Shown here: positions 27,457 through 37,580 of the stretch, piece after piece
Layout of the letters: every line of letters begins with the position of its first letter
Position numbering within the stretch: the first letter of the stretch is position 1
NCBI RefSeq assembly: GCF_009176705.1
Contig: NZ_AP021846.1
Location: 138,501 to 202,500 of the forward strand
Reading direction: 5' to 3'
DNA length: 64,000 bases
Source: Pseudoalteromonas sp. A25
GTDB lineage: Bacteria > Pseudomonadota > Gammaproteobacteria > Enterobacterales > Alteromonadaceae
Program-made: the position numbers and the translations under genes
Notes under the pieces: generated by a model
Database searches by the model: none
Told to the model about the DNA's origin: nothing
What the model saw: the letters and a program-made list of their open reading frames with translations, nothing else

Positions 27457-28233
27457 TTGCAGCAACTAGCATTATCTTTGTTGTTTTTCGCTTTGTATGC
27501 CAGCTTTAATGTGTGTGCTGCACATCGCGCTATTCAGGTTGCCATCGATCATGCTCCCCCATACAGCTCCGTGAGCAATGACGGGGAGTCCTCTGGATTA
27601 ATTTTAGATATTATTAGTGCCACCGCTGGCACAAAATACCCGATCCGTCCTGTTCCTTGCCCTGTGTCTCGGTGTTTGCGCATGTTGGAGCAAGGGGAAG
27701 TTGATGTGATGGGAGGGTTGCTAAAAACACCTCAACGTCAAGAATCGATGGTATTCGTAGAGCCGCCATATATGGCACTTTCGTCGTCTTATGTATTTTA
27801 TGCAAAAAAAGGCAGCAATTTATCGGTTATGCGTTTTGAAGACCTGTACGGCAAACGTATCGCAGTGATGCGAGGTGCAGCATACTTTGAACGTTTTGAT
27901 AAAGATACAAAGCTTAATAAAGTGGATGTAACGTCTGAACAAATCGCGCTAGATTTAGTATTAAAGGAACGCGTTGACCTTGCTATTGGCATTGAGGATA
28001 CGGCTGAAGTTGCGATGAAAGTGCTCAAGCAACCTATTTCTCAGCTAGAGAAAATGCATTATCGGCAAACGAATGTAATATACGGCTACATGGCGTTTAG
28101 TCAGGATTTTGCACAAACAGATGCTGCACACTATATCGCTGAAAAAATGCAAGAAATTGCAAGAAGTAAGTTACTGGACAAACTGATAGCGCCATATTCA
28201 TTACCCCCAATCCCCAACGAACTGATGCAATAA
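27457..28233 (+). CDS. Periplasmic solute-binding protein, SBP family 3-like
   Basis: A 258-residue exported protein. It starts at TTG with AGAGGT 8 bases upstream, and has a signal peptide ending near VCAAH. The body has the VAIDHAPPYS start, a GEVDVMGGLLKTPQRQ block and a paired Cys element (CPVSRC). It is related to the pair at the window start but not closely. No transporter genes are adjacent, so it may feed a remote permease or act as a sensor. Confidence 0.75.
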   Translation: MQQLALSLLFFALYASFNVCAAHRAIQVAIDHAPPYSSVSNDGESSGLILDIISATAGTKYPIRPVPCPVSRCLRMLEQGEVDVMGGLLKTPQRQESMVFVEPPYMALSSSYVFYAKKGSNLSVMRFEDLYGKRIAVMRGAAYFERFDKDTKLNKVDVTSEQIALDLVLKERVDLAIGIEDTAEVAMKVLKQPISQLEKMHYRQTNVIYGYMAFSQDFAQTDAAHYIAEKMQEIARSKLLDKLIAPYSLPPIPNELMQ

Positions 28234-28422
28234 ACAGCATAAATTAATATACCATTCATCAAGCGCTCGCTAGCCTAACAGACATGAATTCTTAGAACCC
28301 ACCTCTACATGCGCTTCATTGTTTGAGGCTGGTACTTTGGTGGGGCACATCTGATTTTAGAAGTTTGATATCGTTTCTTTGGATCCGAGATAAAGCAATG
28401 TATTACTGGGAGAAACCATAAC

Positions 28423-29049
28423 GTGAATAAAAAAGGGTTTATAGCAATTACACTGGGTGTTGCTTTGGTATCTGGCTGTGAAATGACGAACACAGGCAAA
28501 GGCGCTTCAATCGGTGCTGCGACCGGGGCGGTTTTGGGTAAAGCAACGGGCAATCATAAAGACAAGCGTATTTTTATCGGAGCCGCTATTGGCGCAATAG
28601 CGGGGGCTGCCATTGGAGATTACATGGACAAGCAAGAAGCTGCTTTTAAAAAGGAGCTTGCAGGTTCGGGCGTAGAAGTTATCCGCGAGGGTGATAACAT
28701 GCGTTTGGTGATGCCAAGTAATATTACCTTTGCATCCGGTCAAGCCAATATATCGGTAGACTTCTACCGTACGTTAGATGGTATCACTAAAGTGATGAAC
28801 AAGTATGAGAAGACATTTCTAAATATTGTTGGCCATACTGACAGTACAGGCTCTGCGCAGCTCAATCAACAATTGAGTGAGCAACGTGCCAATAGTGTAA
28901 AAAATTACTTGCTAGGTCAGCAAGTATTAGCAGCGCGTTTGCATACTCAAGGTATGGGAGAGTCAGCCCCTGTTGCTAGCAATACCACTGAACAGGGCCG
29001 TGCCAAAAATAGGCGTGTAGAGATCCAAATCGTACCAAATAAGGCATAG
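28423..29049 (+). CDS. OmpA-family lipoprotein with glycine-zipper
   Basis: A 208-residue lipoprotein (lipobox VSGC, Cys 19). Residues about 26-70 hold a glycine-zipper (GAATGAVLGKATG, GAAIGAIAGAAIG). The C-terminal OmpA domain binds peptidoglycan: ITFASGQANIS, IVGHTDSTGSAQLNQQLSEQRA and NRRVEI. This layout is that of YiaD. The GTG start follows GGGAG. A strong terminator lies behind it. Confidence 0.88.
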   Translation: MNKKGFIAITLGVALVSGCEMTNTGKGASIGAATGAVLGKATGNHKDKRIFIGAAIGAIAGAAIGDYMDKQEAAFKKELAGSGVEVIREGDNMRLVMPSNITFASGQANISVDFYRTLDGITKVMNKYEKTFLNIVGHTDSTGSAQLNQQLSEQRANSVKNYLLGQQVLAARLHTQGMGESAPVASNTTEQGRAKNRRVEIQIVPNKA

Positions 29050-29073
29050 GTTAAACGTGTCGTTGTTATCATG

Positions 29074-29106
29074 ATACAGCGGTGCATCTACACCGCTGTA
29101 TTTTTT
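29074..29106. terminator. Terminator between the OmpA lipoprotein and the S41 fusion
   Basis: An 11-bp stem ATACAGCGGTG/CACCGCTGTAT with a 6-base loop, followed by TTTTTTG on the plus strand. It works for the convergent genes on both sides. Confidence 0.92.
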
Positions 29107-29112
29107 GTAAAA

Positions 29113-31698
29113 CTAGTTTGAATTTGCCAACTGCAGGGCTAAGTGCAAAATAGTGTTGAATGCCTGATTATTGGATTGATGATTATCATCGCCATTGCTG
29201 AGCAAAATGACCCCATTTTGTGTTGTTAAATTGCCTATCATCTGAGATATCACACCAGGGTCTGAGCCATCATGGTGAATATACTCTCCATCAAGCTCCC
29301 AAAAATAACCAATATCACGGCTTGGAACTGGTGTGGTTGTTTGTGGCGTCAGCATGGCTTCAACGGCAGCTTTAGACAAGGCTTGTTGTTGCTCTATTTG
29401 TCCGTTATTCATACTCGCAATTAAAAAGCGTGCCAGATCGTTAACTGTCGAAATAGCTGAACCGTCGGCATAAGTGATAGCGCCATAGTTTGGCATTGCG
29501 ACGCGCTCCCCTGTTTGCGGATTGTGCACAAATCGAGTTGCGACATTATCCGCGGGCTCTCCAACTCCCCATGTACTATTGCTCATGTTAAGTGGGGTAA
29601 AAATGTATTCTTGAGCAAGCTCTACGAAGGGGATATTCCTCTTTTGCTCTAAGGTATAGGCTGCGAGGGCGGTGGCGATGTTTGAATAAATATACACTTC
29701 GCCAGTGTTAAGCCCGTATTGCGAGGTAAAGTTTTCTTGTTGATAATATCTGCCATCACGATTGAGGTAATCCGTTAAATAAACTTGTAAGTCTGGGTTG
29801 ATCTGACTATCACACGTGTTGGTACCTAACATGGCATCACTGATGTTTTGTTTGGTGGCGTGAATATAGTATGCACATAAAAATGCGGGGCTCGCATCAA
29901 CAATACCACTAGTATGCGTGATCAGGTGGCGTAAAGTTACGGGCGTTTGTTGAGCGGGTGTTACATCAATCGCAAAAGGTAGCAAATGGGCAATGTTCTC
30001 ATCAATTGAGATGGTTTGCGCCGATGCGGCATGGGCGATTGTTGCACCGACAAGTGCTTTACTAACAGACGCAACATAAAACGGGGTATCTGCAGTGACA
30101 GGCGCGTTTTGTTCATTAGCAATGCCAAAGCCATTAGCATATTTAATTTGGCCCTGATTTATCACCGCAACAGCGAGACCGGGTATCGCACCTTGTGCCA
30201 TTTGTGCTCTAACTTGTTGCTCAAACTCACTGATACTCAACTTCGCAGAAGTTTGTTTGCCCATCATGTCCAGCGCATAGTCATATGTTGAGAATCGCTG
30301 TAGATCCGTTTCTAAGCTAGAGTAGGCACTTATGTGTACGTCAGGCTGTAACCCTATGCGCTCAAAGCGTTCTCCTTTGGGGTTACTATATACCTCATTT
30401 GATAAGCCAATTTCCCAGCCATTTGGCAAGGTAAAGTTGAGGATGTCTGAAAATGCGCCAGCAGTTTCTTCGCCAACTTGGGTTACGTGAGGAAGTTGCT
30501 TCATGGTCATTGCAAACACTTCACCTGCACTGACCGTCACTTGACTGGTTAGCATGTAAACAGGCTTGGTATACGCTTCGCCTTTGCCACCAATTGAAAA
30601 GATTTTAGGTATGCCTCTACCAGAGCGATTAACCGCTTGTTTTTTATAGGCCATTTGCCGCTTTTCAGTGAATCGGTTGGCAATTATCGTTGCAATCACA
30701 TCGTCTCCACCAAGGTTATTCCTGATATCTAAAATAAGGCCATCGGTGTCTTTTAGGTCCGACATGACTGAGTCGATTAATGTTTTTGCTGCAGTCAACT
30801 GTTGCTGCTCTGTTGCATCCGGATCAGAATGATACTGCGCCATATTATTAATCACTAAAATTCCGACATTATCTGGTGTTATGCCCCATATCAGAGTTTT
30901 AGCATCAGTCTCTTGAGGAAAGCTTTTTAAACTTTCTGCGTCAATGTAGCTGGCGGTTGTGTCGTAGTAGTCATCCCATAGGTCATTGATGACATCTATT
31001 GTGTCTACATGTGCGCCAAAGCGTAAGTAAGACTTTGCTTTACCATGCGCGCTTCTGAGCAGGGGAGCAGGTTTGGTGTTTGAAAAAGATTTGCTGCCAT
31101 CGTTTATCGAAACATGGGCGTCTTGCAATGGCGCAATCATTTGTGCAAGCACATTAAAGAGCGCATCGTCAGTCATGCTATCGTGAACTTGCGGGGCATA
31201 AGCAGTATATTGAGCTTGCCAATCAACATCACGCAACTCAAAAAATGCGTAATAATCATTGAACGAGTGCCAAAAGTATTCAAAGACTTGGGTTGCCGTG
31301 CTCGATTGAGTTAGCTGAATTGGGGTTTTACACGACACCGGGAGTTCATCTACTTTGAAAAGCGTTTCGCTCTGCGTGGTATCTTTTTCGATAATATCTA
31401 GGATCTGGGAGTTCGTGATATGCAGCGTGCTTGCGTGATCTTGCATGAACTCTTGATAACTTTTATCACTGATTTGTGTGCAAGCTTGACTGTTATATTC
31501 ATAGTATTTGATGCGTCCATCAACAATAGATAAAACTTCTCCATATGCTTTTTTATCCCAAATTCCTTGGGCTTTATTGAGCTGCGAGTGTTCTTTGATG
31601 AGTAAGCTATGGGGGTTTTTGTCTTTGTTGTCATTGCAGCCACTGAGTAATAAGCTAGCTGCGATGGCCAATGTGAGTACACTTGATTTGGGCTTCAT
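29113..31698 (-). CDS. S41-type protease fused to a serine beta-lactamase-fold domain
   Basis: An 861-residue lipoprotein (Cys 21, after LLLSG). Residues about 130-470 form an S41 (C-terminal processing peptidase) domain, with the nucleophile likely Ser 390 in TVSAGE and the helper GEETAGA at 409-415. Residues about 490-860 form a class C beta-lactamase-fold domain with SVSK (544-547), YSN (671-673) and HDG (809-811). Both active sites look intact. This is probably an outer- or inner-membrane-anchored peptidase, with a D-amino-acid peptidase or esterase module. It precedes a TonB receptor gene with about 200 bases between them. Drug resistance is not implied by the fold. Confidence 0.85.
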   Translation of the reverse strand: MKPKSSVLTLAIAASLLLSGCNDNKDKNPHSLLIKEHSQLNKAQGIWDKKAYGEVLSIVDGRIKYYEYNSQACTQISDKSYQEFMQDHASTLHITNSQILDIIEKDTTQSETLFKVDELPVSCKTPIQLTQSSTATQVFEYFWHSFNDYYAFFELRDVDWQAQYTAYAPQVHDSMTDDALFNVLAQMIAPLQDAHVSINDGSKSFSNTKPAPLLRSAHGKAKSYLRFGAHVDTIDVINDLWDDYYDTTASYIDAESLKSFPQETDAKTLIWGITPDNVGILVINNMAQYHSDPDATEQQQLTAAKTLIDSVMSDLKDTDGLILDIRNNLGGDDVIATIIANRFTEKRQMAYKKQAVNRSGRGIPKIFSIGGKGEAYTKPVYMLTSQVTVSAGEVFAMTMKQLPHVTQVGEETAGAFSDILNFTLPNGWEIGLSNEVYSNPKGERFERIGLQPDVHISAYSSLETDLQRFSTYDYALDMMGKQTSAKLSISEFEQQVRAQMAQGAIPGLAVAVINQGQIKYANGFGIANEQNAPVTADTPFYVASVSKALVGATIAHAASAQTISIDENIAHLLPFAIDVTPAQQTPVTLRHLITHTSGIVDASPAFLCAYYIHATKQNISDAMLGTNTCDSQINPDLQVYLTDYLNRDGRYYQQENFTSQYGLNTGEVYIYSNIATALAAYTLEQKRNIPFVELAQEYIFTPLNMSNSTWGVGEPADNVATRFVHNPQTGERVAMPNYGAITYADGSAISTVNDLARFLIASMNNGQIEQQQALSKAAVEAMLTPQTTTPVPSRDIGYFWELDGEYIHHDGSDPGVISQMIGNLTTQNGVILLSNGDDNHQSNNQAFNTILHLALQLANSN

Positions 31699-31900
31699 GT
31701 TTTGTTCCTTGAAGTGTCATTGTTATGCTCAGACTTTAGAGTGTTTTAAGGGACATGGCTGTTATCGAATAGCAAGAAAGTGTAATAAAGTTAAGCTGTT
31801 GCTTACACTTTTATACAGTTGCTAAGCGACCCTCTCAGGTAAAGGGAGCGACGGAATAACTACGTCGCCCCCTTTTGGGGAAAGTGAATTGGCACAAGTA

Positions 31901-33994
31901 TTAAAAATCCCAACGAACGCCAAAGCTTGGGATCATAGGTAGCCAATGCCCATACTCTTGCTCAACAATTATTTTGCTATTTTCGTTTAAGCGGTATTTT
32001 GACGCCTCAACACAGCATTGGTTTTTTCGGTTTAATAGGTTCGATATTTCAAAAAAGACTTGTAGTTGACTTTGTGTTAACTGATATTGCTTTGATAAAC
32101 GTAAGTCAAAACGCAAATAGTCAGCTAAATTTTGTTGGTTGCGCGCAGCTAAATGTCGGATGATTTTTTGCTCACCATTGATAGACTTTTGCAAAGTGCC
32201 ATACTCGCCAGTTGTTGGCCACCCACTGTGGTACTGGCTGGTAAGATTGACGTTCCAGCCATTGTTAAATAGGTAGTTAATGCCCGCATTGAGAGTGTGT
32301 GTTTGATTCCAACTACGCTGTACCTGCTTAGAATCTATAGTTTCTTGTGCATCTGACCAACTGTAATTTGCATGCCAGCGCCACTGATTATTGATGGTTT
32401 GCGCTATCGAAAGTTCAATACCCGTTACTTCTCCTTTTGTCGCTATTATGAGTTGGCGGTCAGCTTGGCCTTCAGGAAAGAAATTCAATGGATCCAACGC
32501 ATTTTCATAGCGTTTAGGTATATCTGATAGGCGTTTATAATAGGCTTCTACTCGATAAGTCAGTGTATTGAAGGCACCCGAATATCCAGCTATGTAGTGT
32601 TCTGATTTTTGTGCTGGCGCATAATTGACAATTCCATCACCTACTTGCAAATCGAGCATGTCTTGCGCTTGATAAAAATGCCCCCAGCTGAAGTTCAAAC
32701 TTTCATCTGAAGATAGCTGGTAACTAAGTGCAGCCCTTGGGCTGATTTGAGAGTCACTAAAACCTTGATAATTTTGCTTATCGTAACGTAAACCCAGTTC
32801 GGTGACCCAGTCTGGATGAAGTTTGTATTTGCCACTAAGGTAAGCCCCTGCCTGTAGGCCTTTAGCATTGACTAGGGCTGCAGTGCGCTGGCTTTGGGGT
32901 TTATCGGCAAATAAACGGTGGCGAAATAAAGCCATTGCGTAATCATAATTAATATCGACGTGTTTACTATGAAACCCAAATTCGAGCATGAAGTCATGGC
33001 TTCGCAGCCAACGCCAATCTTGTTTGATACCATAAAATGAAAAAGACTTGTCGTCTTTAACGCTTAGATCGATTTCATAAGGGTCACTTTGCCCGCCTTT
33101 ACGTTGTTCTTCAACTTTACCCACGGATAGCATGGTTTGCGAAGACAATGCATCATGCCAATGTGACGTTAAACGTGACCACAGATATTGGCTCGCATAA
33201 TTGCCGGTAATTTTTTCTTTTACGTAGTATTTTTCAAAGCCATTCCATTCGTCAAAGTTATCATCAAGTATTTCATCATCGTACGCATACAGTAGGTTTG
33301 TCGATAGTGTGTGTGAGTCGTTGAGCTCATAACTGAGTTTGGCATATAGGTCGGCGTAGATGGGCTCAAATTTACTGGTCTCATCATCCATGGCTTTGAG
33401 GATCATGTCCAAGTAGCCTCGTCGTGCCGACACTAACCAGTGGCCTTTTTGTGATTCAAAGCTTCCTTGAGCAGCTGCGCGAGCGTTGATAAAGCTTGCT
33501 CCGACACTGTATTTGGTTTGCGCTTGTGGCTGCACCGACTGAATATCTAGTACACCGCTGAGCCTATTACCGTAACGTGCAGAAAACCCCCCAGTGTACA
33601 GATTGATTTGCTCAGCATTCTCCGTATCAATGATGCTAAAGGCGCTATTAAAACTTTTCATATGAAAAGGACGGTATAGTTCCTGTCCATCAAGCAATAC
33701 CAGCACTTCGTTTTTTTGGCCACCACGCACATAAAAGTTTGCTGAATAGTCCCCGGCACTTACGCCTGGCAAAGCAGGCATTAGCCGAAAAACGTCATCC
33801 GCAATATGTGGCGTTTGTGCGATGGCTTCTTTGCTCAATTGGTGTAGCGCAGAGCCATTATTTTTCATCAGAGCGTAACGGCTAGCGCCAACCTCTATGT
33901 GTTCAATGCTAGTTTGCTCTTGCGCAACAGTGCTACCTAAAACAGACCCGCTAAGCGCAATCGTTATGTGACAATATAGACGCATTTTGTTCAT
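31901..33994 (-). CDS. TonB-dependent outer membrane receptor
   Basis: A 697-residue receptor. A signal peptide precedes a TonB-box-like IEHIEVGA; the plug domain has the conserved NFYVRGG and ARYGNRLSGVLD motifs, and the barrel ends in a terminal Phe (RWDF). It overlaps the amidohydrolase gene by four bases (ATGA at 33991-33994), so transport and hydrolysis are coupled. The ligand is not predictable; the neighbours suggest a peptide or cyclic amide. Confidence 0.9.
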   Translation of the reverse strand: MNKMRLYCHITIALSGSVLGSTVAQEQTSIEHIEVGASRYALMKNNGSALHQLSKEAIAQTPHIADDVFRLMPALPGVSAGDYSANFYVRGGQKNEVLVLLDGQELYRPFHMKSFNSAFSIIDTENAEQINLYTGGFSARYGNRLSGVLDIQSVQPQAQTKYSVGASFINARAAAQGSFESQKGHWLVSARRGYLDMILKAMDDETSKFEPIYADLYAKLSYELNDSHTLSTNLLYAYDDEILDDNFDEWNGFEKYYVKEKITGNYASQYLWSRLTSHWHDALSSQTMLSVGKVEEQRKGGQSDPYEIDLSVKDDKSFSFYGIKQDWRWLRSHDFMLEFGFHSKHVDINYDYAMALFRHRLFADKPQSQRTAALVNAKGLQAGAYLSGKYKLHPDWVTELGLRYDKQNYQGFSDSQISPRAALSYQLSSDESLNFSWGHFYQAQDMLDLQVGDGIVNYAPAQKSEHYIAGYSGAFNTLTYRVEAYYKRLSDIPKRYENALDPLNFFPEGQADRQLIIATKGEVTGIELSIAQTINNQWRWHANYSWSDAQETIDSKQVQRSWNQTHTLNAGINYLFNNGWNVNLTSQYHSGWPTTGEYGTLQKSINGEQKIIRHLAARNQQNLADYLRFDLRLSKQYQLTQSQLQVFFEISNLLNRKNQCCVEASKYRLNENSKIIVEQEYGHWLPMIPSFGVRWDF

Positions 33995-35505
33995 GGTAGC
34001 TCCAAATAATGTACGGGTAGTTTTGCAAATTCGTTCGCCATTTCATTGAGTTGTTGCTGGCTTAGCCAGTGGCCCCCAATGACAACGCCGATACGTTGTT
34101 TAATGTTGTGGATGTCATCGAGCGGGTTTTGTTTAAATAACACCAAATCTGCGAGGTAATTTTCCTTGATAATGCCTCTGTCTTGAGGTCTGTGGGTGAT
34201 GTTCGCTATCACACTTGCTGGTACTGAAGTTGCTGCGGCTAATGCTTGCTTGGGAGTCAAGCCGGCTTCTACCATTAGTTCCATATCTCGGTGTACTAAT
34301 TCAGGAATTGAACCCGCATCACCAGTATCTGATCCCACTTGTACAGCAACACCTTCCTCGACAAGTGTTTTTACAATCATTAATGCGATATTGTGTAGTG
34401 TGGGATCGATATTTGGGTCGCGCTCTTCTTGCTGCCAAGCATCAAGAATGGGTTGTGGGATGATGTTATAGCTGTCGCTACTATAAATATCTTCCCCTAG
34501 ATCCCATCGGGTAACGACTTCATCCGTTGACCAGTTAAATACCAAAGAGATGTTGTTTTTACTCATGGTTGTTGCGACCCAATCAATGTAGGTCTCATCA
34601 TCCATTTCCTCAGGTGCTATTGCTCTGCCCTCGATGATCTCGGACAGGTGTGCGATTTCATTATGATTCTCTAGCACCAGTGCCATGGGAGCGTCAGGAA
34701 TATGGCCTGCGAGAAATAGCTTATTGGCTTTTGCTGCTTCACTTATCTGTGTATAAATTTGCTCAGTGACGCCGGAGTAAACTTTAATGAAGTCATAACC
34801 AATCTCCCGATGTTTCGCTACTTCTCGTTTTGCCTCTTCGGGGGTTTTTGGCCAAGTAAGTGATAACTTACCTAAAAACTCTTGCGAGAATTGTTCATGT
34901 GGGACGCCCAAAAATGGTGACTCAGTTTCGTATAAAGAGATAATCGGTCCGCTACTGATGATCCGTGTTCCAAGCCATTGTTTGGTATTTACCTTGTCTC
35001 GCCACTCAAGCTCATTTGGTGTCCCTGAGTAACTTCTTATGGTTGTGATACCTTGTTGTAAAAAAATAGACATCTGGGCGGGGGATGTGTGGATTTCGAC
35101 AATATTGGATGACGCGCCGGGTTCATGTCTTAAGTGAACATGAGAATCGATGAGCCCAGGGGCTAGGTATCCTCCTTTGGCGTCAATGACCTTATCATCT
35201 GTAGCAAAAGCAATATTACTCGCTTCATCTATCTTAATGATCTTATCTGCGATAACCACAACACGTTGGTTGGTAAGCACATCGGGTTGACTCCCATCCA
35301 TAGTAATGACATTGACATTATCAATGATTAGTCGTTTTGGATGCTGAGGTGGGGCTAGTCCCGTTTGTATTTTTTTTGGGGATGAAACGGAGTTCGTGGT
35401 TTGTTCAACTTTATTGTTGAACTCTTTACCACACGCCGCGATAAGCATGAGCGTAAATGCGAGCACACTGATGAAGCTATAATGAATAAATAAACGTCGA
35501 GACAT
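33991..35505 (-). CDS. Exported amidohydrolase, imidazolonepropionase-like
   Basis: A 504-residue metal-dependent amidohydrolase. It has a signal segment with a lipobox-like AACG near residue 25. Metal ligands are visible: DSHVHLRHE near residue 115, GHIPDAP, a further HLSEI, and VGSDTGDAG near the C-terminal third. The carrier lysine may lie in FIKVYSGV. Members hydrolyse cyclic amides or dipeptides in the periplasm. It is coupled to the TonB receptor. Confidence 0.88.
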   Translation of the reverse strand: MSRRLFIHYSFISVLAFTLMLIAACGKEFNNKVEQTTNSVSSPKKIQTGLAPPQHPKRLIIDNVNVITMDGSQPDVLTNQRVVVIADKIIKIDEASNIAFATDDKVIDAKGGYLAPGLIDSHVHLRHEPGASSNIVEIHTSPAQMSIFLQQGITTIRSYSGTPNELEWRDKVNTKQWLGTRIISSGPIISLYETESPFLGVPHEQFSQEFLGKLSLTWPKTPEEAKREVAKHREIGYDFIKVYSGVTEQIYTQISEAAKANKLFLAGHIPDAPMALVLENHNEIAHLSEIIEGRAIAPEEMDDETYIDWVATTMSKNNISLVFNWSTDEVVTRWDLGEDIYSSDSYNIIPQPILDAWQQEERDPNIDPTLHNIALMIVKTLVEEGVAVQVGSDTGDAGSIPELVHRDMELMVEAGLTPKQALAAATSVPASVIANITHRPQDRGIIKENYLADLVLFKQNPLDDIHNIKQRIGVVIGGHWLSQQQLNEMANEFAKLPVHYLELP

Positions 35506-35617
35506 AAGACCTCCTGAGTTTTGGCCGACGCTTTATTATGTGCATTACTCAGTGTGAAATCGTCCGTACTGATAGAATAGGACAAGGTTTAACCTTATGT
35601 AAATTAAGCTTATTTTT

Positions 35618-36832
35618 TTAACTGGCTATAGGAGGTGCTTTTCTATACTCGCTAGGGGTTTGTTGGGCGTATTTTTTAAACGCATTGTAAAATGCAGAGC
35701 GTGAGTTAAATCCGGTTTCAAGAGCAATATCTAGGACGGTTTTTTGTGGTTGTTGCAACAGTAGATGCTTAGCATCATTTATTCTTAGCATATTAATATA
35801 ATCAAAAAAGTTTTTACCGCTAACTTGATTGATTGCTTGCGATAATTGATGTCTTGACCACCCTGTGGCTTGTGCGAGTTCATCAAGTGTAAGTGTTGGA
35901 TTGATGTATAGTTGCTGCTGGCGAACTTGCTTGTCTAACTCTTGAAAAAGTTGTTTGGCAAGTTGCTCAGACAAGTTGGAGTTTGCGTAGCGAGTGTTGC
36001 TTGGTATTTGTGCACCTAGATGTAGTGGAGGGGCAGGGTTTGGCTGTTGGGGATAAAAAATTGCGGGTTGCTTAAGTGCGTAGTAAGTTATGGCGTAAAC
36101 GCACAGGATCACCCCCATTTCAGACGGGTAAAAATGTCGCTCTTGTGCAAACCATGACAAGTGACACATTACGCCATCCCCAGAGTCAAAGCAAAGCCTT
36201 ATATTAAGCTCTATGAGTTCATCAATAAGCCATAATACAAGCAGTACAGATATAAACTTACTTAGCCACATGAGCCAAGATAAGTTCACTTTTTCTAAAT
36301 AAGAAAACTGGCTCTCAATATTAATTGTATGGCGTTTCAAAATTCGAAAAATGAGCAATAAGTAACAGGTGATTTGAAGTAAACTAAAGGCAGGAATAAC
36401 GGTATCAACTAAAAACTCAAATTGCTCATTGATAGCGCCTAACTCAGTGTGCGGTGAGATAAACTGTATTTTCATAGCTGAGCTTTGCAGCAAAAACTCT
36501 ATACTCAGCAGGGCAATAACTGCACTTGGAAGAAAGTGTAGCCAATATTTTTGGCTCGCTTCTTGTGCGGTTAGCTTAAGGGCATAAAGGTAAAGCAAAG
36601 GCCCCAAAGCGGGTATTAACCACTCATGAACGCCAATTAGGTGCGGGTATACGTATAAAAGGCCCGCGGTATCAATAAAAATTGATAACAAAACGAGGGC
36701 AAAAGTATTGGTAAAAAGGCCAATGTAGCGGTTGGCTGGATTTTTAGCGCTTTGCTTAAATAAAAAAATACTCAGGATCAACGCATGCAAGCTACCGAGT
36801 AGTAATACTGTTTGTTCTAAAAATACAGCCAT
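35618..36832 (-). CDS. AraC-family regulator with membrane-spanning N-terminal domain
   Basis: A 404-residue protein with seven or so hydrophobic helices in the first 250 residues (a 7TM-like sensing region) and a C-terminal AraC domain with two helix-turn-helices. The LDELAQATGWSRHQLSQAINQVSG and DIALETGFNSRSAFYNAFKKYAQQTPSEYR parts are typical. It probably senses a ligand at the inner membrane and controls the gene set at 29-35 kb. No operator was identified. Confidence 0.88.
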   Translation of the reverse strand: MAVFLEQTVLLLGSLHALILSIFLFKQSAKNPANRYIGLFTNTFALVLLSIFIDTAGLLYVYPHLIGVHEWLIPALGPLLYLYALKLTAQEASQKYWLHFLPSAVIALLSIEFLLQSSAMKIQFISPHTELGAINEQFEFLVDTVIPAFSLLQITCYLLLIFRILKRHTINIESQFSYLEKVNLSWLMWLSKFISVLLVLWLIDELIELNIRLCFDSGDGVMCHLSWFAQERHFYPSEMGVILCVYAITYYALKQPAIFYPQQPNPAPPLHLGAQIPSNTRYANSNLSEQLAKQLFQELDKQVRQQQLYINPTLTLDELAQATGWSRHQLSQAINQVSGKNFFDYINMLRINDAKHLLLQQPQKTVLDIALETGFNSRSAFYNAFKKYAQQTPSEYRKAPPIAS

Positions 36833-36947
36833 GAAAGGTGCCTATACGAGAGGTTAGGTCTTGGAAGTCCGCTTTCCTTTTTTAGAGACTTTAAGCGTTT
36901 TCAACGCTTCAATCAACAGCACCTAAATTTAAATCGTCACCGGGAGC

Positions 36948-37292
36948 TTAAAATACCTGACATACCTCATCTGCCTTACAGGTGATCACACTCACATTTT
37001 GGTAGCCAAGTCGTGTCAGTTGTTCAGCTGAAAACACTGCTCGGCCGCCTGCTGCGCAATGCACATAGATAGGACGTTGAGGATCTTTTTCTAAGTCGGG
37101 TAACTTGAATTCGAGTAGTCCCCTGGGAATATTGACCGCCGTGGGGGCAGATTTTGCCTCAAACTCAGCAGGTTCACGTACGTCTATCAATAACCCTTGG
37201 TTTTGGTCGATTTCTGCTTTTGCTTGTTGCGCCGTAATGCATCGTTGGTTGGGTCGAACAATTTTTAGTAGATCTTGAGCTGTGGTTAGCAT
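36948..37292 (-). CDS. Rhodanese domain protein
   Basis: A 114-residue single rhodanese domain. The active-site Cys 79 lies in the loop VHCAAGGRA, and LIDVREPAEFE is the first conserved segment. It transfers sulfane sulfur and probably handles persulfides. Further Cys at 104 and 111 are of interest. It is co-transcribed with the DUF2892 protein two bases upstream and stands divergent to a BigR-like regulator. Confidence 0.9.
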   Translation of the reverse strand: MLTTAQDLLKIVRPNQRCITAQQAKAEIDQNQGLLIDVREPAEFEAKSAPTAVNIPRGLLEFKLPDLEKDPQRPIYVHCAAGGRAVFSAEQLTRLGYQNVSVITCKADEVCQVF

Positions 37293-37294
37293 GT

Positions 37295-37483
37295 TTATTC
37301 CTTTACTCCGAGCTTTTTAAGTAACGTGATCATTGGACACCAGTTAGTAAATGCGGATTGCATTAAGTTAACGGCAATAAAAACACTAAGCCATATCCAA
37401 TGAGCGTGAACAAATTCGGTTAGTGCCAATGATAACAGTAGCATCATACCTGCAATTAATCTCAGCATCGCGTTTAGTTTCAT
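37295..37483 (-). CDS. DUF2892 inner membrane protein
   Basis: A 62-residue protein with two membrane helices (about 8-24 and 28-46) and a NWCPMITLLKKLG tail. The DUF2892 family is often linked to rhodanese, as in E. coli YgaP, which has both on one chain. Here the two parts are separate genes two bases apart. The role could be export of thiocyanate or sulfane sulfur, but this is not proven. Confidence 0.85.
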   Translation of the reverse strand: MKLNAMLRLIAGMMLLLSLALTEFVHAHWIWLSVFIAVNLMQSAFTNWCPMITLLKKLGVKE

Positions 37484-37498
37484 GATCAGTACTCACTT

Positions 37499-37533
37499 AA
37501 TATTAGTTACCACTAATATTAGACATTGCTAAT
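37499..37533. promoter_or_regulatory. Operator palindrome of the ArsR-type regulator
   Basis: AATATTAGT and ACTAATATT form a perfect 9-bp inverted repeat with TACC between (37499-37520). A second overlapping element, ATTAG-N6-CTAAT (37518-37533), follows. Both lie between the divergent DUF2892 and regulator genes, where an ArsR-type dimer would bind to repress both directions. Confidence 0.75.
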
Positions 37534-37580
37534 GTATCTGTCTATACTTTGCACAAATTAATTTTTGTTCGGTAGTGGCA

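Noticed and set aside
29113..31698. S41/beta-lactamase-fold fusion as an antibiotic resistance gene
   Set aside because: Serine beta-lactamase folds in such fusions usually act on peptides or esters. The HDG third motif and the fusion context do not indicate drug hydrolysis.
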